From assembly GCA_003725745.1 (NCBI GenBank), contig RHDP01000001.1:4596501-4660500 (forward strand): a stretch of DNA of 64,000 nucleotides. Reading direction: 5' to 3'. Positions 46,189-56,512 of the stretch are shown one piece after another; within the stretch, counting starts at the first letter, position 1, and each line of letters starts with the position of its first letter. A model generated the notes under the pieces. That model was not told where the DNA came from. It did no database searches and saw only the letters and a program-made list of their open reading frames with translations. This DNA is from Streptomyces sp. I6 (GTDB lineage Bacteria; Actinomycetota; Actinomycetes; Streptomycetales; Streptomycetaceae). The translations under genes were made by a program, and so were the position numbers.

Positions 46189-46884
46189 CTACGCAGGGCG
46201 AATTGCCAGGTGGACCACGTCGGGAACGCCTCGGGCAACCGCGACCTCTTCGGTTCTTACCCCGCTGAATCCGGCATTCCGCAACGTCTGCTCGAAATTC
46301 CGGGAGGGCTGTGCCGACCAGACGGCGAGAACCCCTCCGGGGCTCAGGCGCCGTGCGCAGGCCGCCAGCCCGTCCGGTGCGTAGAGGCCGCCGTTGTCCT
46401 CGGTGACGGTCCAGTCGGGGCCGTTGTCGATGTCGAGGCAGAGCGCGTCGTATGTGTCCGACGTGTCGCGGAGGTACGCCACCAGGTCCGTGTGCAGGAC
46501 GGTGGTGCGCGGATCGGCTAGTGCCGCGGCGGAGATGCGCCTCAGCGGGCCCGCCGTGTGCCAGTCGATGACCGCCCGCTCCCGTTCGGCGACGGTGATC
46601 CGGGACCAGCCCGGCTCGGCGGCCGCGTGGGCCAGGGAGAAGCCGACTCCCAGCCCGCCGATCAGCACGGACGGGTCCGGACGGCCGGCGAGGGCCGTGC
46701 GGGCGGCATCCATGAGCAGCCGCTCGGAGCGGCCGTCCGATGTGTCCATCAGGAAACAGCCGTTGGCGATGATCTCGTGGATCTCCCCGTCGGGGCCCCG
46801 GCGTTCGCGCAGGACGACTTCGCCGTACGGCCCCTCCCGCCGGTCGAGCGTGCGGGGGCCGGTGGTAGGGCTGAGAGGCTCCAT
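46189..46884 (-). CDS. Spermidine synthase-like methyltransferase-fold protein
   Basis: 231 aa. It has the Rossmann-type motif VLIGGLGVGFSLAHAAA, an acidic VAERERAVIDWH loop and DALCLDIDNGPDW, which resemble spermidine synthase-like proteins; the N-terminal GEVVLRERRGPDGEIHEIIANG is a beta-rich lead-in. True aminopropyltransferase activity is uncertain because streptomycete relatives are uncharacterised. ATG at 46884. It lies upstream of the two-component operon on the same strand, separated by 82 bp. Confidence 0.75.
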   Translation of the reverse strand: MEPLSPTTGPRTLDRREGPYGEVVLRERRGPDGEIHEIIANGCFLMDTSDGRSERLLMDAARTALAGRPDPSVLIGGLGVGFSLAHAAAEPGWSRITVAERERAVIDWHTAGPLRRISAAALADPRTTVLHTDLVAYLRDTSDTYDALCLDIDNGPDWTVTEDNGGLYAPDGLAACARRLSPGGVLAVWSAQPSRNFEQTLRNAGFSGVRTEEVAVARGVPDVVHLAIRPA

Positions 46885-47127
46885 GGACGCCCAGGCTATC
46901 CGCGGCGGGGCGGCCGGGTCGCGGGAGTTGCGGACGGCGGGGCGGTGATCGCGTGGCACGGGCAGGGGCGAGGGCGACTGAGGAGGCCGGCGCAGGCGGG
47001 AGTCGCGGGAGAAGGTGTGACGGGAGCGACGGGCGAGCCGAGCGGAACGAGTAGCGGCGCCCGGGGGAGGGGCGCAACGGGAGGGCCCGGCACCGGAGGG
47101 CCCGCCGCAGCCCGGCCCCGGTCCTGG

Positions 47128-47816
47128 TCAGGCGTCCGGCGCCGGGCCGCTCCCAGGCGAGGGCGGCGGTGCCGGGTCGTAGTACACGCTGACCAGAGGG
47201 GCGATCGCGCGCCAGCCCAGCGACTCGTACAGTGCCCGTCCGCCGGGCGTGCCCCCGAGGACGCCGGAGGTGGCGCCCCGTTCGGCCGCGGAGTGCTGCA
47301 GCGTGCGCATCACCAGGGAGCCGAGGCCCTTGCGCCGGTGCTCGGCGGCGGTCTCGATCTGGTCGATGACGGCCGTGGTGCCGGCCGTGGCGATCTGCCC
47401 CGGGCTGCGAAGGTGCCGTCCGCGGTCGTGATCAGGACGCGCGTGACGCCGTCCCTCGTCCAGACGCGCAGCCGGTGGCCCTTTGGTGCGGCGGGTGGGG
47501 GCACGGCCTGCCGTTCCAGTGGTGTCGTCATCAGGAAACCGGGCTCGTCGGGGGTCCAGTCCGGGCCCAGCCACCCCAGGACCCGCTCCTCCTCCTCGAA
47601 CACTTTGAGCCACCGCCCGGGAATCCCGGCCGAAGCGGCGACCTTGCGGACGGCGGCCTCGCTGTTGTCGGTGAGCACATGGCGGGTCGTGTGCCGGGGG
47701 TGGCCCACGTCCACCGTGAGGCCCCAGGGCTCTGCCAGCGGCTCCGCCGCCCCGCGTGAGACGGCCCAGCCGTCGACCCAGGCTCGAATGGCCTGTGTAA
47801 TAGATGCATACGTCAT
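47128..47816 (-). CDS. GNAT family acetyltransferase (one frameshift)
   Basis: The first frame begins MTYASITQAIRAWVDGWAVSRG and runs through VLGWLGPDWTPDEPGFLMTTPL to ADGTFAARG. It breaks at about 47398 in CCCC. The second frame carries the acetyl-CoA motif IETAAEHRRKGLGSLVMRTL and ALYESLGWRAIAPLVSVYYD. Repaired length about 230 aa, one GNAT domain at the C-terminus and an unfamiliar N-terminal part. Substrate unknown. It is divergent from lon, so the HAIR operator between them could affect it too. Confidence 0.75.
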
Positions 47817-47906
47817 GGGGCCATTACATCTGGCTGATCACCCAGGTGGCTCGTGGTATCGCTCACAGCGAACATCTGCCCGGGAACATCGGGGGCGCCC
47901 TTTGCA

Positions 47907-47925
47907 TTGAGTCGATGTAACTCAA
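47907..47925. promoter_or_regulatory. HAIR-type operator (HspR-binding) upstream of lon
   Basis: TTGAGT-7 nt-ACTCAA (47907-47912 and 47920-47925) matches the core of the HspR-associated inverted repeat, CTTGAGT-N7-ACTCAAG, with one mismatch at each outer end. It is 22 bp upstream of the lon start codon. In Streptomyces, HspR represses lon together with dnaK and clpB, so this site predicts heat-shock control. Confidence 0.75.
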
Positions 47926-47947
47926 CTTGACTGCCTAAGGGGAGATC

Positions 47948-50348
47948 ATGGCTTCGACGCCCGCACCGCTCACCCTGCCTGTGCTTCCGCTCGACGACGA
48001 GGTCGTACTGCCCGGGATGGTGGTGCCGCTCGACCTGTCCGACAACGAGGTACGGGCCGCGGTGGAAGCCGCCCAGGCAGCAGCGCGAGCGGAGCCGGGA
48101 AAGCCGCGGGTGCTGCTCGTCCCCGGATCGACGGCACCTACGCCGCGACCGGTGTGCTCGGCACCGTCGAGCAGGTCGGACGGCTCTCCGACGGAGACCC
48201 CGGTGCCTTGATCCGCGGCCACAGCCGGGTGCGCGTCGGTGCCGGTACGACCGGTCCCGGTGGCGCCCTGTGGATCCACGGCACCCTCATCGACGAGACC
48301 CTGCCCGACCCGCTGCCCGGTTCGGTCACGGACCTCGTGAAGGAGTACAAGGCCCTCGCCACCAGCTGGCTGCGCAAGCGCGGGGCGTGGCAGGTCGTGG
48401 ACCGCGTCCAGCAGATCGACGACGTCCCGGCGCTCGCCGACAACGCCGGCTACTCGCCCTTCCTGTCCACCGCCCAGAAGGTCGAGCTGCTGGAGACCAG
48501 CGACCCGGTCGCCCGGCTCAGGCTCGCCACCGAGCAGCTCCGCGAGCACCTCGCCGAGCAGGACGTGGCCGAGTCGATCGCCAAGGACGTCCAGGAGGGC
48601 GTCGACAAGCAGCAGCGCGAGTTCCTGCTGCGCCGCCAGCTCGACGCGGTCCGCAAGGAACTGCGCGAACTGGGCGGCGAGTCCGACGGCGAGGAGTCCG
48701 ACGACTACCGCGCCCGGGTCGAGGCGGCCGACCTCCCGGAGAAGGTCCGCGAGGCCGCTCTCAAGGAGGTCGACAAGCTCGAGCGCGCCAGCGACCAGAG
48801 CCCGAGGGCTCCTGGATCCGCACCTGGCTCGACACCGTCCTCGAACTGCCCTGGAACGAACGCACCGAGGACGCCTACGACATCCGGGGAGCCCGGGCCG
48901 TCCTGGACGCCGAGCACGCCGGCCTGGACGACGTGAAGGAACGGATCACCGAGTACCTCGCGGTCCGCAAGCGGCGCTCCGACCGCGGACTCGGCGTGGT
49001 CGGCGGCCGGCGCGGCGGCGCGGTCCTCGCCCTCGTCGGTCCGCCCGGCGTGGGCAAGACCTCGCTCGGTGAGTCCGTGGCGCACGCGATGGGGCGCACG
49101 TTCGTCCGCGTCGCGCTCGGCGGCGTCCGGGACGAGGCGGAGATACGCGGCCACCGGCGCACCTACGTCGGCGCGCTGCCCGGCCGGATCGTCCGCGCCG
49201 TCAAGGAGGCCGGCTCCATGAACCCGGTGGTCCTCCTCGACGAGATCGACAAGGTGGGCTCCGACTTCCGGGGCGATCCCGCGGCGGCGCTGCTCGAAGT
49301 CCTCGACCCGGCACAGAACCACACGTTCCGCGACCACTACCTGGAGGTCGAACTCGACCTGTCGGACGTGGTCTTCCTGGCCACCGCCAACGTCCTGGAG
49401 GCCATTCCGGAGGCGCTGCTCGACCGTATGGAGCTGGTCAGGCTCGACGGCTACACCGAGGACGAGAAGGTCGTCATCGCCCGGGACCACCTGCTCCCGC
49501 GCCAGCTGGAGCGAGCCGGTCTGGAGCCGGGCGAGGTGGTGCTCGACGAGTCCGCGCTGCGCAGGATGGCGGGCGAGTACACCCGTGAGGCGGGCGTGCG
49601 GAACCTGGAGCGCGGGATCGCCAGGCTGCTCCGCAAGGTCGCGGCCCAGCACGAACTGGGCCGGCGGGAGCTGCCGTTCACCGTCCGCGACGGCGACCTG
49701 CGCGCCCTGATCGGCCGGCCGCACCATCTGCCCGAGTCCGCCCAGGACCCGGCGGAACGCCGCACCGCGGTGCCGGGCGTGGCCACGGGGCTCGCGGTCA
49801 CCGGTGCCGGGGGCGACGTCCTCTACGTCGAGGCGTCGCTGGCCGATCCGGAGACCGGTGCCTCCGGACTGACCCTCACCGGTCAGCTCGGCGACGTCAT
49901 GAAGGAGTCCGCGCAGATCGCGCTGAGCTTCCTCCGCTCGCACGGTGCGGAACTGGAGCTGCCCGTCGGCGATCTGAGGGACCGCGGCGTGCACATCCAC
50001 TTCCCGGCGGGAGCGGTCCCGAAGGACGGGCCGAGCGCGGGCATCACGATGACGACCGCGCTGGCGTCACTGCTCTCCGGCCGGCCGGCCCGCACGGACG
50101 TGGCGATGACCGGTGAGGTGTCGCTGACCGGGCGGGTGCTGCCCATCGGCGGGGTGAAGCAGAAGCTGCTGGCCGCGCACCGCGCCGGGATCACCACGGT
50201 CGTGATCCCCAAGCGCAACGAGGCCGATCTCGACGACGTCCCCGCCGAGGTCCTGGAGAAGCTGGAGGTGCACCCCGTGACGGACGTCCGCCAGGTCCTC
50301 CGGATCGCGCTGTCTCCGGCCGAGGTGCAGGTGCCGGCCGCGGCGTGA
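47948..50348 (+). CDS. lon: Lon ATP-dependent protease (two frameshifts)
   Basis: About 800 aa. N-terminal substrate domain ([21 protein letters not shown]), a coiled-coil linker, AAA+ domain with Walker [11 protein letters not shown] and Walker [11 protein letters not shown], and a C-terminal protease domain with the catalytic serine in [11 protein letters not shown] and lysine in [10 protein letters not shown]. It degrades misfolded and regulatory proteins. Frames break at about 48121 (CCCC) and 48801 (CCC), both repaired by one base. ATG at 47948 follows AAGGGGAG. Heat-shock control is indicated by the upstream HAIR site. Confidence 0.93.
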
Positions 50349-50385
50349 GCCGCGGGGCACCGCCGCGCCGTAGGCCGCCGCCCCG

Positions 50386-50427
50386 CCGCCGTACGCCGCC
50401 CCGCTCCCGGGCGGCGGCGTACGGCGG
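50386..50427 (+). terminator. Terminator hairpin after lon
   Basis: CCGCCGTACGCCGCC (50386-50400) pairs perfectly with 50413-50427; 15-bp stem, 12-nt loop, about 40 bp past the lon stop codon. Confidence 0.8.
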
Positions 50428-50478
50428 TGGCCGTTCGGGTTCCCCGGGCCCGGTGGCGGTGGCCGTTCGGGTTCCCCG
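50424..50478. repeat. 23-bp direct repeat
   Basis: The 23 bases from 50424 to 50446 recur exactly at 50456-50478, separated by 9 bp. Both copies contain GTGGCCGTTCGGGTTCCCC. Between lon and the convergent regulator gene. Confidence 0.85.
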
Positions 50479-50537
50479 CGCCGCGGCGGGCCCTCGCGGA
50501 GGCCGCCCCTCGACCACCACCCCCCGGGGCGCCCCTC

Positions 50538-51566
50538 TCAAGAGCCGTCGAGCCATCCCCGCAGAGTCGCGCGGGCCCCGGCCTGGAAGCGGGTCTCCGC
50601 ACCGAGCGCCTCCAGCAGTCTGCTGATCCGCCGCCGCGCGGTGTGCACATGGACGCCCAGCCGGCGTGCGATCGCCTCGTCCTTGAGGCCGGCGGCGAGC
50701 AGGACCAGCAGTTCCTTCTGCTCCGGGGGCAGCGATCCGCCCGCCGGGGGCGGCTCCGCCCGCGGTCCGGTCACCGGGGCCGCCCGGTCCCACACGGTCT
50801 CGAAGAGCGGCACGAGCGCGTGGCGCAGCAGCGCGTCACCGACCAGCAGTGCGGATGCCTTCGGGTCAGCCGCGTCTCCCGGTGGCAGCAGTGCGCTCCG
50901 CCGGTCGACGGCGATCAGCCGGGTCGGGACGGCCGGGGCGACCCGGGCCCGCAGCCCCCGCTCCACCAGCGCGTGCAGAGTCCGGATCCGCTCCGGGGCG
51001 GCGAGACCGTCCCGGTCCAGGACGGTCCGCACGGTCACCCCGCGGTCCAGCAGTCCCTCGACGCCCGCCCCCGGCAGGCGGAAGGTCCCGTATCCCCGTC
51101 TGTCCCTGACGTAAGGGGGGCGGTCCAGGATGACCACCTCGCGTTCGGCGGACGCGAGCAGGTCGTCGGCGCGCTCCTCGATCGCACGCTGCCCCGTGAC
51201 GACCTCGATGCCGCCGCCGGGAGCGGCCGGCGCTCCGGCGGTCAGCCGCCCGGCGAGCTGATCGGCGGTCATCCGTAATCGCTCGAGTTCGGCTGACTTC
51301 ATGTGCAGCTCGGCTTGGCGGCGATGGATGAGGCCGCGGATCGCGGCTGCCGGTGCGGTCGGGCGCGGCAGCGCCCCGCTCCCGCGCGGAGGCAGCGCGA
51401 GGCCGTGCTCGACGAGCCGGTCGAGCGCCGAGTCCACGTCGTCCCTCCGCAGCCGGAGGTGCCTCGCCAGCTCCTCCGCACCCTGGACCCGTTGCTCCAG
51501 CAGGGCTTCGTACACGCGCTCCTCGGTGGCCCCCAGGCCGAGGTAGTGCAACTCCGCCTCGATCAT
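50538..51566 (-). CDS. LuxR-type regulator with TrmB-like N-terminus
   Basis: 342 aa. N-terminal winged helix of TrmB type (YLGLGATEERVYEALLEQRV, RRDDVDSALDRLVEHGLA), a middle domain resembling phospholipase-D/TrmB effector regions (EREVVILDRPPY), and a C-terminal LuxR helix-turn-helix (LLVLLAAGLKDEAIARRLGVHVHTARRRISRLL, in parts). ATG at 51566 gives the compact form; the in-frame extension to 51617 runs over the operator. It is divergent from the M4 metalloprotease, and two inverted repeats lie between them, so it probably controls that protease. Confidence 0.85.
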   Translation of the reverse strand: MIEAELHYLGLGATEERVYEALLEQRVQGAEELARHLRLRRDDVDSALDRLVEHGLALPPRGSGALPRPTAPAAAIRGLIHRRQAELHMKSAELERLRMTADQLAGRLTAGAPAAPGGGIEVVTGQRAIEERADDLLASAEREVVILDRPPYVRDRRGYGTFRLPGAGVEGLLDRGVTVRTVLDRDGLAAPERIRTLHALVERGLRARVAPAVPTRLIAVDRRSALLPPGDAADPKASALLVGDALLRHALVPLFETVWDRAAPVTGPRAEPPPAGGSLPPEQKELLVLLAAGLKDEAIARRLGVHVHTARRRISRLLEALGAETRFQAGARATLRGWLDGS

Positions 51567-51584
51567 GCCGGGGATTCTCACTCC

Positions 51585-51619
51585 GTGTTCACAGAACACA
51601 CAAGTGGGCATGTCCACTT
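51585..51619. promoter_or_regulatory. Two inverted repeats in the regulator/protease promoter region
   Basis: GTGTTC-ACA-GAACAC (51585-51599) and AAGTGG-GCATGT-CCACTT (51602-51619) are both perfect. They lie side by side in the 150-bp gap between divergent starts and are candidate operators for the LuxR-type protein. Confidence 0.6.
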
Positions 51620-51716
51620 CTCAACGCACCTGCCGCATTGCTCCGTTGACGCCCCACGGGTTGCATGGCCATGACCACCTGAACCGGCTGACCAGCACGT
51701 GGGAGGGGTACGTACT

Positions 51717-54571
51717 GTGCGCAAGCCCAGGCACCACCAGGGAAGACCGGCACACGGCATCACCAGGGGGGCAGGGGCCGCGGCGCTCCTGGCCGCTGCC
51801 GGCCTCCTGATCACCGCAGTTCCGGCCCAGGCGGCGACCCCGCCGCCGGCACCGCCCGTCGAGGTCGTCCCCGGGGAGGACACCGCGACACCCGCTCTCG
51901 TCGAAGGGCTGCACGAGCCCGTGGACGCCGAGGCCGCTCCCGCCGACGCGGCCCGCGGGCACCTCGAGGCCAGGGAGAGCCGCTACCGCATCGCCGAGCC
52001 GAAGCGGGACCTGACACCCGTCCGGACGCTGAAGCGGGGCGTGGACGAGACCGTACGGCTCCAGCAGCGGCACCGGGGGTACCGGTGCTCGGCGGCCAGT
52101 ACGTGGTGCGGATGGAGAAGTCCGGCGGCGAACGCGTCGTCACCGGCACCTCCGGCAAGTACTTCACGGGGCTGACCACGGGCACCGAGGCGACGGTCAC
52201 CGAGGACGTGGCGGTGCGCCGCGCGGTGGGCGCCACGGCGGCCCGGCTCGGCGGCTCCCGGCTCACCGATGCCGACGCCGTCCGCGAGGAGGGCGGGACG
52301 TCGCAGAAGGCGCGGTCGCTCACCGGCACCGCGCGCGGCCTCGTCGTCATCCCCCGGGGCGAGGGCGTCCTGGCCCGCCATGTGACGGTGCGCGGTACGA
52401 ACCCGGTGACGGGCGAACCGGTGCTGGAGGAGGTGTACGTCGACGCGCGGTCGGGCTTCCCGGTGCTCCGCTACAGCGGCATCAAGTCCGTCAACGGACC
52501 GGCGGCCGCCGCCGGGCCGGAGCGGGCGCGCAGCGCGCCGGCGGGCGCCGCGGCCGGCGAGCCCGCCGGCCCGGCCGCCAGGGGCAGCGGTCTGCGCCTC
52601 GACGGCGGCAGGGTCGACCTGGAACTCACCCTGGACGCGGCGACCGGCCGGTACGGCATGACCGACCGCGCCCGCATGGCCGACACCACCAAGAACACCC
52701 TCAGCACCTGGGACGCCTCCACCCGTGACGCGGGCGACGTCGCGGGCCGGTGGCCGAGCGGCATCACGGTGTTCGAGTCCCCGACCGCGGAGTTCGGCAA
52801 GGCGGCCACCGCAGTGGGTGCCGTCGACGCCCACTGGGCGGCCGGTCAGGTCTACGACTACTACAAGAAGCAGCACGGCCGGAACGGTCTCGACGGCCGC
52901 GGCTCCGGCGTGAACTCACTGGTCGGCGTGACCCTCTTCGGCGGCCCCTACGTCAACGCCTTCTGGGACGGCCAGAAGATGGTGTACGGCTCGGGCGACG
53001 AGGAGTTCAAGCCGCTCTCCGCCGATCTCGACGTCGTGGGTCACGAGATGACCCACGGCATCATCGAGAACACCGCCAACCTCGTCTACGCCGGCCAGTC
53101 CGGCGCGCTGAACGAGGCGGTCGCCGACTACTTCGGCAACGCCATCGACGTCACCGCCTCGGGCCGGTCCATGGACGACCCGGACGCGGGCCTCATCGGC
53201 GAGGACCTGTGCCGCACCAGGGCCCCGAGGGACTGCGCCCTGCGCGACCTCGACGACGGCGCGACCACCTCGAAGAACTTCCTGGGGGTGACCTTCGGTA
53301 CCGACAACGGCGGCGTCCACCTCAACTCCACAGTCTTCTCGGGCGCACTGTGGGACATGCGCCAGGACCTCGGCGGGGAACTGGCCGACCGGATCGTCTA
53401 CAAGGCGCTGTCCGAGTACATGACGCCGCTCGACGGCTTCACGGAGGGCCGCAACGCCGTGCTGGCCGCGGCCGGGGACCTCGGCGTCACCGCGAAGCAG
53501 CGCAACGTGGTGAAACGATCCTTCAGCGCCCACGGCATCGTGCCCGGCTGGGAGGACGCGCTCGGCGTCGACAGCGACCGGCTCTTCGGCAAACTGAACA
53601 CCACCGGCACCGGAGTGCAGGCCGGCGGCGGCTGGTGGACCGCGTCGCAGTCCAACGACGACGGCTCCGAGCCGTACTCGGTCTACGCGGGCCGGGTGGA
53701 CGGCTCCGGTCACCCCAAGCTGATCAGCCCGAACGACGGACGCTTCCACGTCTCCCCGGCGACTGACGGCAAGACCGTCGTCTGGGCGGCGTACGGCGCG
53801 ACGAGCCTGGACGTCCTCTCCCGTCCCCTCGCCGGCGGCCCCGTCAAGAAGCTGTACAGCACGACCGGCGACATCCCGACCGTCGACGTCTCCGGGCTGA
53901 GGGTCGAGAACGGGGTCGTCGTCTTCGAGAGCCTCGGCATCTTCGGCGACCGCCGCGTCGCCTATCTGCGGCCCGGCGACACCGAGCCCACCTACGCCGA
54001 CCACGGCAGCTTCCTCGTGTCCACGGCACTCCCGTCGATCTCGCAGGGCAGGATCGCCTACGCCAAGCTCTACCCGGGCAAGGGCGGCTTCCAGCTCGGC
54101 GTCGAGGTCCTGGACCTCAGGACCGGCACCAAGACCCTGACGGGCCAACTCGGCGAGCCGCAGAGCCTCGGCCAGACCGGCATCAACGGCGAGCACGTCT
54201 TCTGGCTGACCGACGAGAACCTCAACGACACCGGTCAGACCGGTGTGCGCCGTGCCGACCTCGACGGACGCAACGTCTTCGACATCGCCCCCGAGGCGAA
54301 GCCGCGCGCACTGCACGGCACCGACCTCACCGTGTCCGAGGACGCCGTCACCGTCAGCAGCCAGATGCCCGACACCGAGTGGCGCAACGAGACGCTGCCG
54401 AAGCTGTGGCAGCTGACCACGGACGGCAGTCGGCTGGACCGCGTCTCCTGCAACCGAGGTGAGCAGCTGTCGCCCGCCGCGGCGTCCGGCCGGCAGGTCG
54501 TGTGGCTGGACGGTACGACCGGTTTCACGGACCTGGTCACCCGTACCCGCCCCGCGGGCCGCTGCGGCTGA
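51717..54571 (+). CDS. Secreted M4 (thermolysin-family) metalloprotease with C-terminal repeat domain (one frameshift)
   Basis: About 951 aa. Signal peptide GITRGAGAAALLAAAGLLI ending near AQA; FTP/PepSY-type propeptide with ESRYRIAEPKRDLTP. The frame breaks at about 52075 in a GGGGG run after QQRHRG and resumes VLGGQYVVRMEKSGGERVV. The zinc site is VVGHEMTHGIIENTAN with the third ligand in GALNEAVADYFGN, and the late histidine in DNGGVHLNSTVFSGALW. After about residue 635 comes an extra 310-residue domain of WD/TolB-like strands (SVYAGRVDGSGHPKLISPN, GEHVFWLTDENL), unusual for M4 enzymes. GTG at 51717 follows GGGAGGGG. Confidence 0.9.
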
Positions 54572-54587
54572 TCTCTCTCCGTTGACC

Positions 54588-54624
54588 GGAGCCCCCGGTG
54601 CGGCACCGCCGCGCCGGGGGCTCC
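54588..54624 (+). terminator. Terminator hairpin after the metalloprotease gene
   Basis: GGAGCCCCCGG (54588-54598) pairs with CCGGGGGCTCC (54614-54624), 15-nt loop, 16 bp after the stop codon. Confidence 0.85.
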
Positions 54625-54666
54625 CCGCGCCGGCTCCGCTTCCGGTACCGGGCAGGCGTGCCGACC

Positions 54667-54840
54667 GTGGAGGTGGAGGTGGAGGTGGAGGTGGAGTGGG
54701 GAGGGGAGGCGGGGTGAAAGGGGAGGGGAGAGGGATGTGGAGGTGGGAAAGGGGGCCCGGGCCGGACGCGGGGCAGGAGGCGGGGCAGGGGAGAGGCGCG
54801 AGGCGGGGCAGGAGGCGGGGGAAGAGGTGGAGCCGGTGCC
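54667..54840 (+). repeat. GTGGAG hexamer array and long purine-rich tract
   Basis: Five exact GTGGAG units (54667-54696) lead into about 140 bp that is almost all G and A on this strand, with GGAGGCGGGGCAG words repeated. Runs of four or more G at short spacing could form G-quadruplexes. No gene in this stretch. Confidence 0.85.
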
Positions 54841-54939
54841 CGCCGTTGGCCGGCGCCTGCGAAATACTGGGTGAGCTGCGGTGACGGCGGCCGCCGAAGA
54901 GGACTCTCATCGCCGGGAGAGCGCGCGAAGGGTGCTGAC

Positions 54940-55434
54940 GTGCACGGAAGCGGTACGGGCAACGACGCCAGGCCGAGGGGAGGCAACGGCGCGGACCAGG
55001 AGTTCCGGGAGTTTTTGGCCCTGGAGCGGGAGTTGGCCGTCTTTCTGCGCCGGGCCCGGGCGAGCTCCGGCGAGATGGCCCGCGAGGTCCACCCCGGACT
55101 GGAGCCCTCCGCCTACGGACTGCTCGTACGGCTGGAGGAGTCCGGCGCACAGCGTGCCACCGATCTCGCCGGGTACTTCGGCGTCGGCAAGGCGACGATG
55201 AGCCGGCAGCTGCGCGCGCTGGACGAGCTGGGCCTGGTCACCCGGGAGCCCGACCCGGCCGACGGCCGTGCCTCGCTCGTCCGGCTGACCGACGAGGGAC
55301 GCACCCGCTTCCGGGCCGTACGGAAGGCCCGGCGCGACCGGTACGTGCGGAAGCTGGCCGGCTGGGACCGCGGTGAGGTCGCCGAACTGGCCCGTCTGCT
55401 GCACCAGCTCAACGCCCGGTCCGAGGAGGGCTGA
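54940..55434 (+). CDS. MarR family transcriptional regulator
   Basis: 164 aa. The winged helix is typical MarR: PSAYGLLVRLEESGAQRATDLAGYFGVGKATMSRQLRALDELGLV (in parts), the wing DPADGRASLVRLTDEG and a dimerisation helix at the end. GTG at 54940 is preceded by GAAGGG. It is likely a repressor that responds to a small ligand; no obvious target gene lies divergent to it, so the target may be elsewhere. Confidence 0.85.
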   Translation: MHGSGTGNDARPRGGNGADQEFREFLALERELAVFLRRARASSGEMAREVHPGLEPSAYGLLVRLEESGAQRATDLAGYFGVGKATMSRQLRALDELGLVTREPDPADGRASLVRLTDEGRTRFRAVRKARRDRYVRKLAGWDRGEVAELARLLHQLNARSEEG

Positions 55435-55702
55435 GGAGTCCCGGCTCGGCGGCCCGGGTCTTCTCCCCACGGGCCCGCGCGTGTTCTTCGGTCCCGGCCT
55501 CGGCCGCTCTCCCGGTTTGCTCCCGGCGGTTCCCTCCCGGTTCCCGGTTCCCTCCCGGGCCCGCGGCGCCCTTCGGCGGAGCCCCCACGACCCGGTGCCC
55601 CCCTTCCCTCCGCTCCCGGGTACGCCCCGGGCCGACATCGTCCCGCGGGCGCCGCACGCGCGTCGCGGAGACCCCGCACGCCCGGCCCGCGCCGTCCGGT
55701 AC

Positions 55703-56512
55703 TCAGGTCCCCGGGAGTGCGACCGGGTCCCGGAGTTCCGCGTACACCGCGGTCGCGTCGTCGTGGATCTTCCAGCGCGTCCCCCCGCCCCGGAGGGCGT
55801 CCGCCGTCTCCAGCGCCCGCACCCGACCGACCAGCCCGTGCGGCCCCTCCCTGCTCAGCAGCCCCATGAGATCCGCCCAGCTCCCCTCCGCGAAGAGGTC
55901 GGTCCAGCGGGACGCCCCGTCGGTCAGGGCGGCCACCGCCCGCACGTCCGCACGCGGAGTCGTCCCCGTGACCGCGCGCGCCGCCACCCCCGGGTCCGCG
56001 GCCGCCGTGAAGAAGCCGCCGTCCTGGTTGCGCAGGGCGTCCGTCGCGCTGACCGAGCGGAGGACCTCCCTCGGGACGCGGTCCAGCCGGTCGTCCAGCA
56101 CGGCGTGCACGACCCCGTTCGGCGACTCCAGCAGAAGCGTCGAGTCCGAGAGGACCAGATGCTCGACCGATTCCCCGTCCCAGCGAACCGCGACCACCGT
56201 TGCCTGGGGCGTGCGGACGTGAGAAAGGTCACAGCTCTCGCGGTGAGTGTCGGCGGTGCGTCGGATGGACAGGGCCAGTACCTCGGCCAGGGGCATATCC
56301 CTGTGCGAACCGGACAGTTCGAGAAGAGCGCCGCCCAGGTGCGAGGTGAACCAGGGGACGCCGTGCACACAGCCGTCGCCGCCTCGGGGTGGCGTCACCC
56401 CGTCGAGGACCACGAGTGATCCGCCCTGGCCCGAGGCCGGGAGTGCGAGTGACGCCCAGTCCTCGTTCGGGCGTTCGGCGGTGCCGGGCACGGAGGCGAG
56501 CTCGAAGCGCAT
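55703..56512 (-). CDS. PP2C-like protein phosphatase domain protein
   Basis: 269 aa. It begins VPGTAERPNEDWASL (PP2C motif with the metal aspartate) and has SLVVLDGVTPPRGGDGC, VEHLVLSDSTLLL and ADVRAVAALTDGASRWTD, the usual order of PP2C metal-binding motifs in divergent form. Some acidic ligands of classic PP2C enzymes are changed, so activity is uncertain. ATG at 56512. No kinase gene is adjacent. Confidence 0.75.
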   Translation of the reverse strand: MRFELASVPGTAERPNEDWASLALPASGQGGSLVVLDGVTPPRGGDGCVHGVPWFTSHLGGALLELSGSHRDMPLAEVLALSIRRTADTHRESCDLSHVRTPQATVVAVRWDGESVEHLVLSDSTLLLESPNGVVHAVLDDRLDRVPREVLRSVSATDALRNQDGGFFTAAADPGVAARAVTGTTPRADVRAVAALTDGASRWTDLFAEGSWADLMGLLSREGPHGLVGRVRALETADALRGGGTRWKIHDDATAVYAELRDPVALPGT

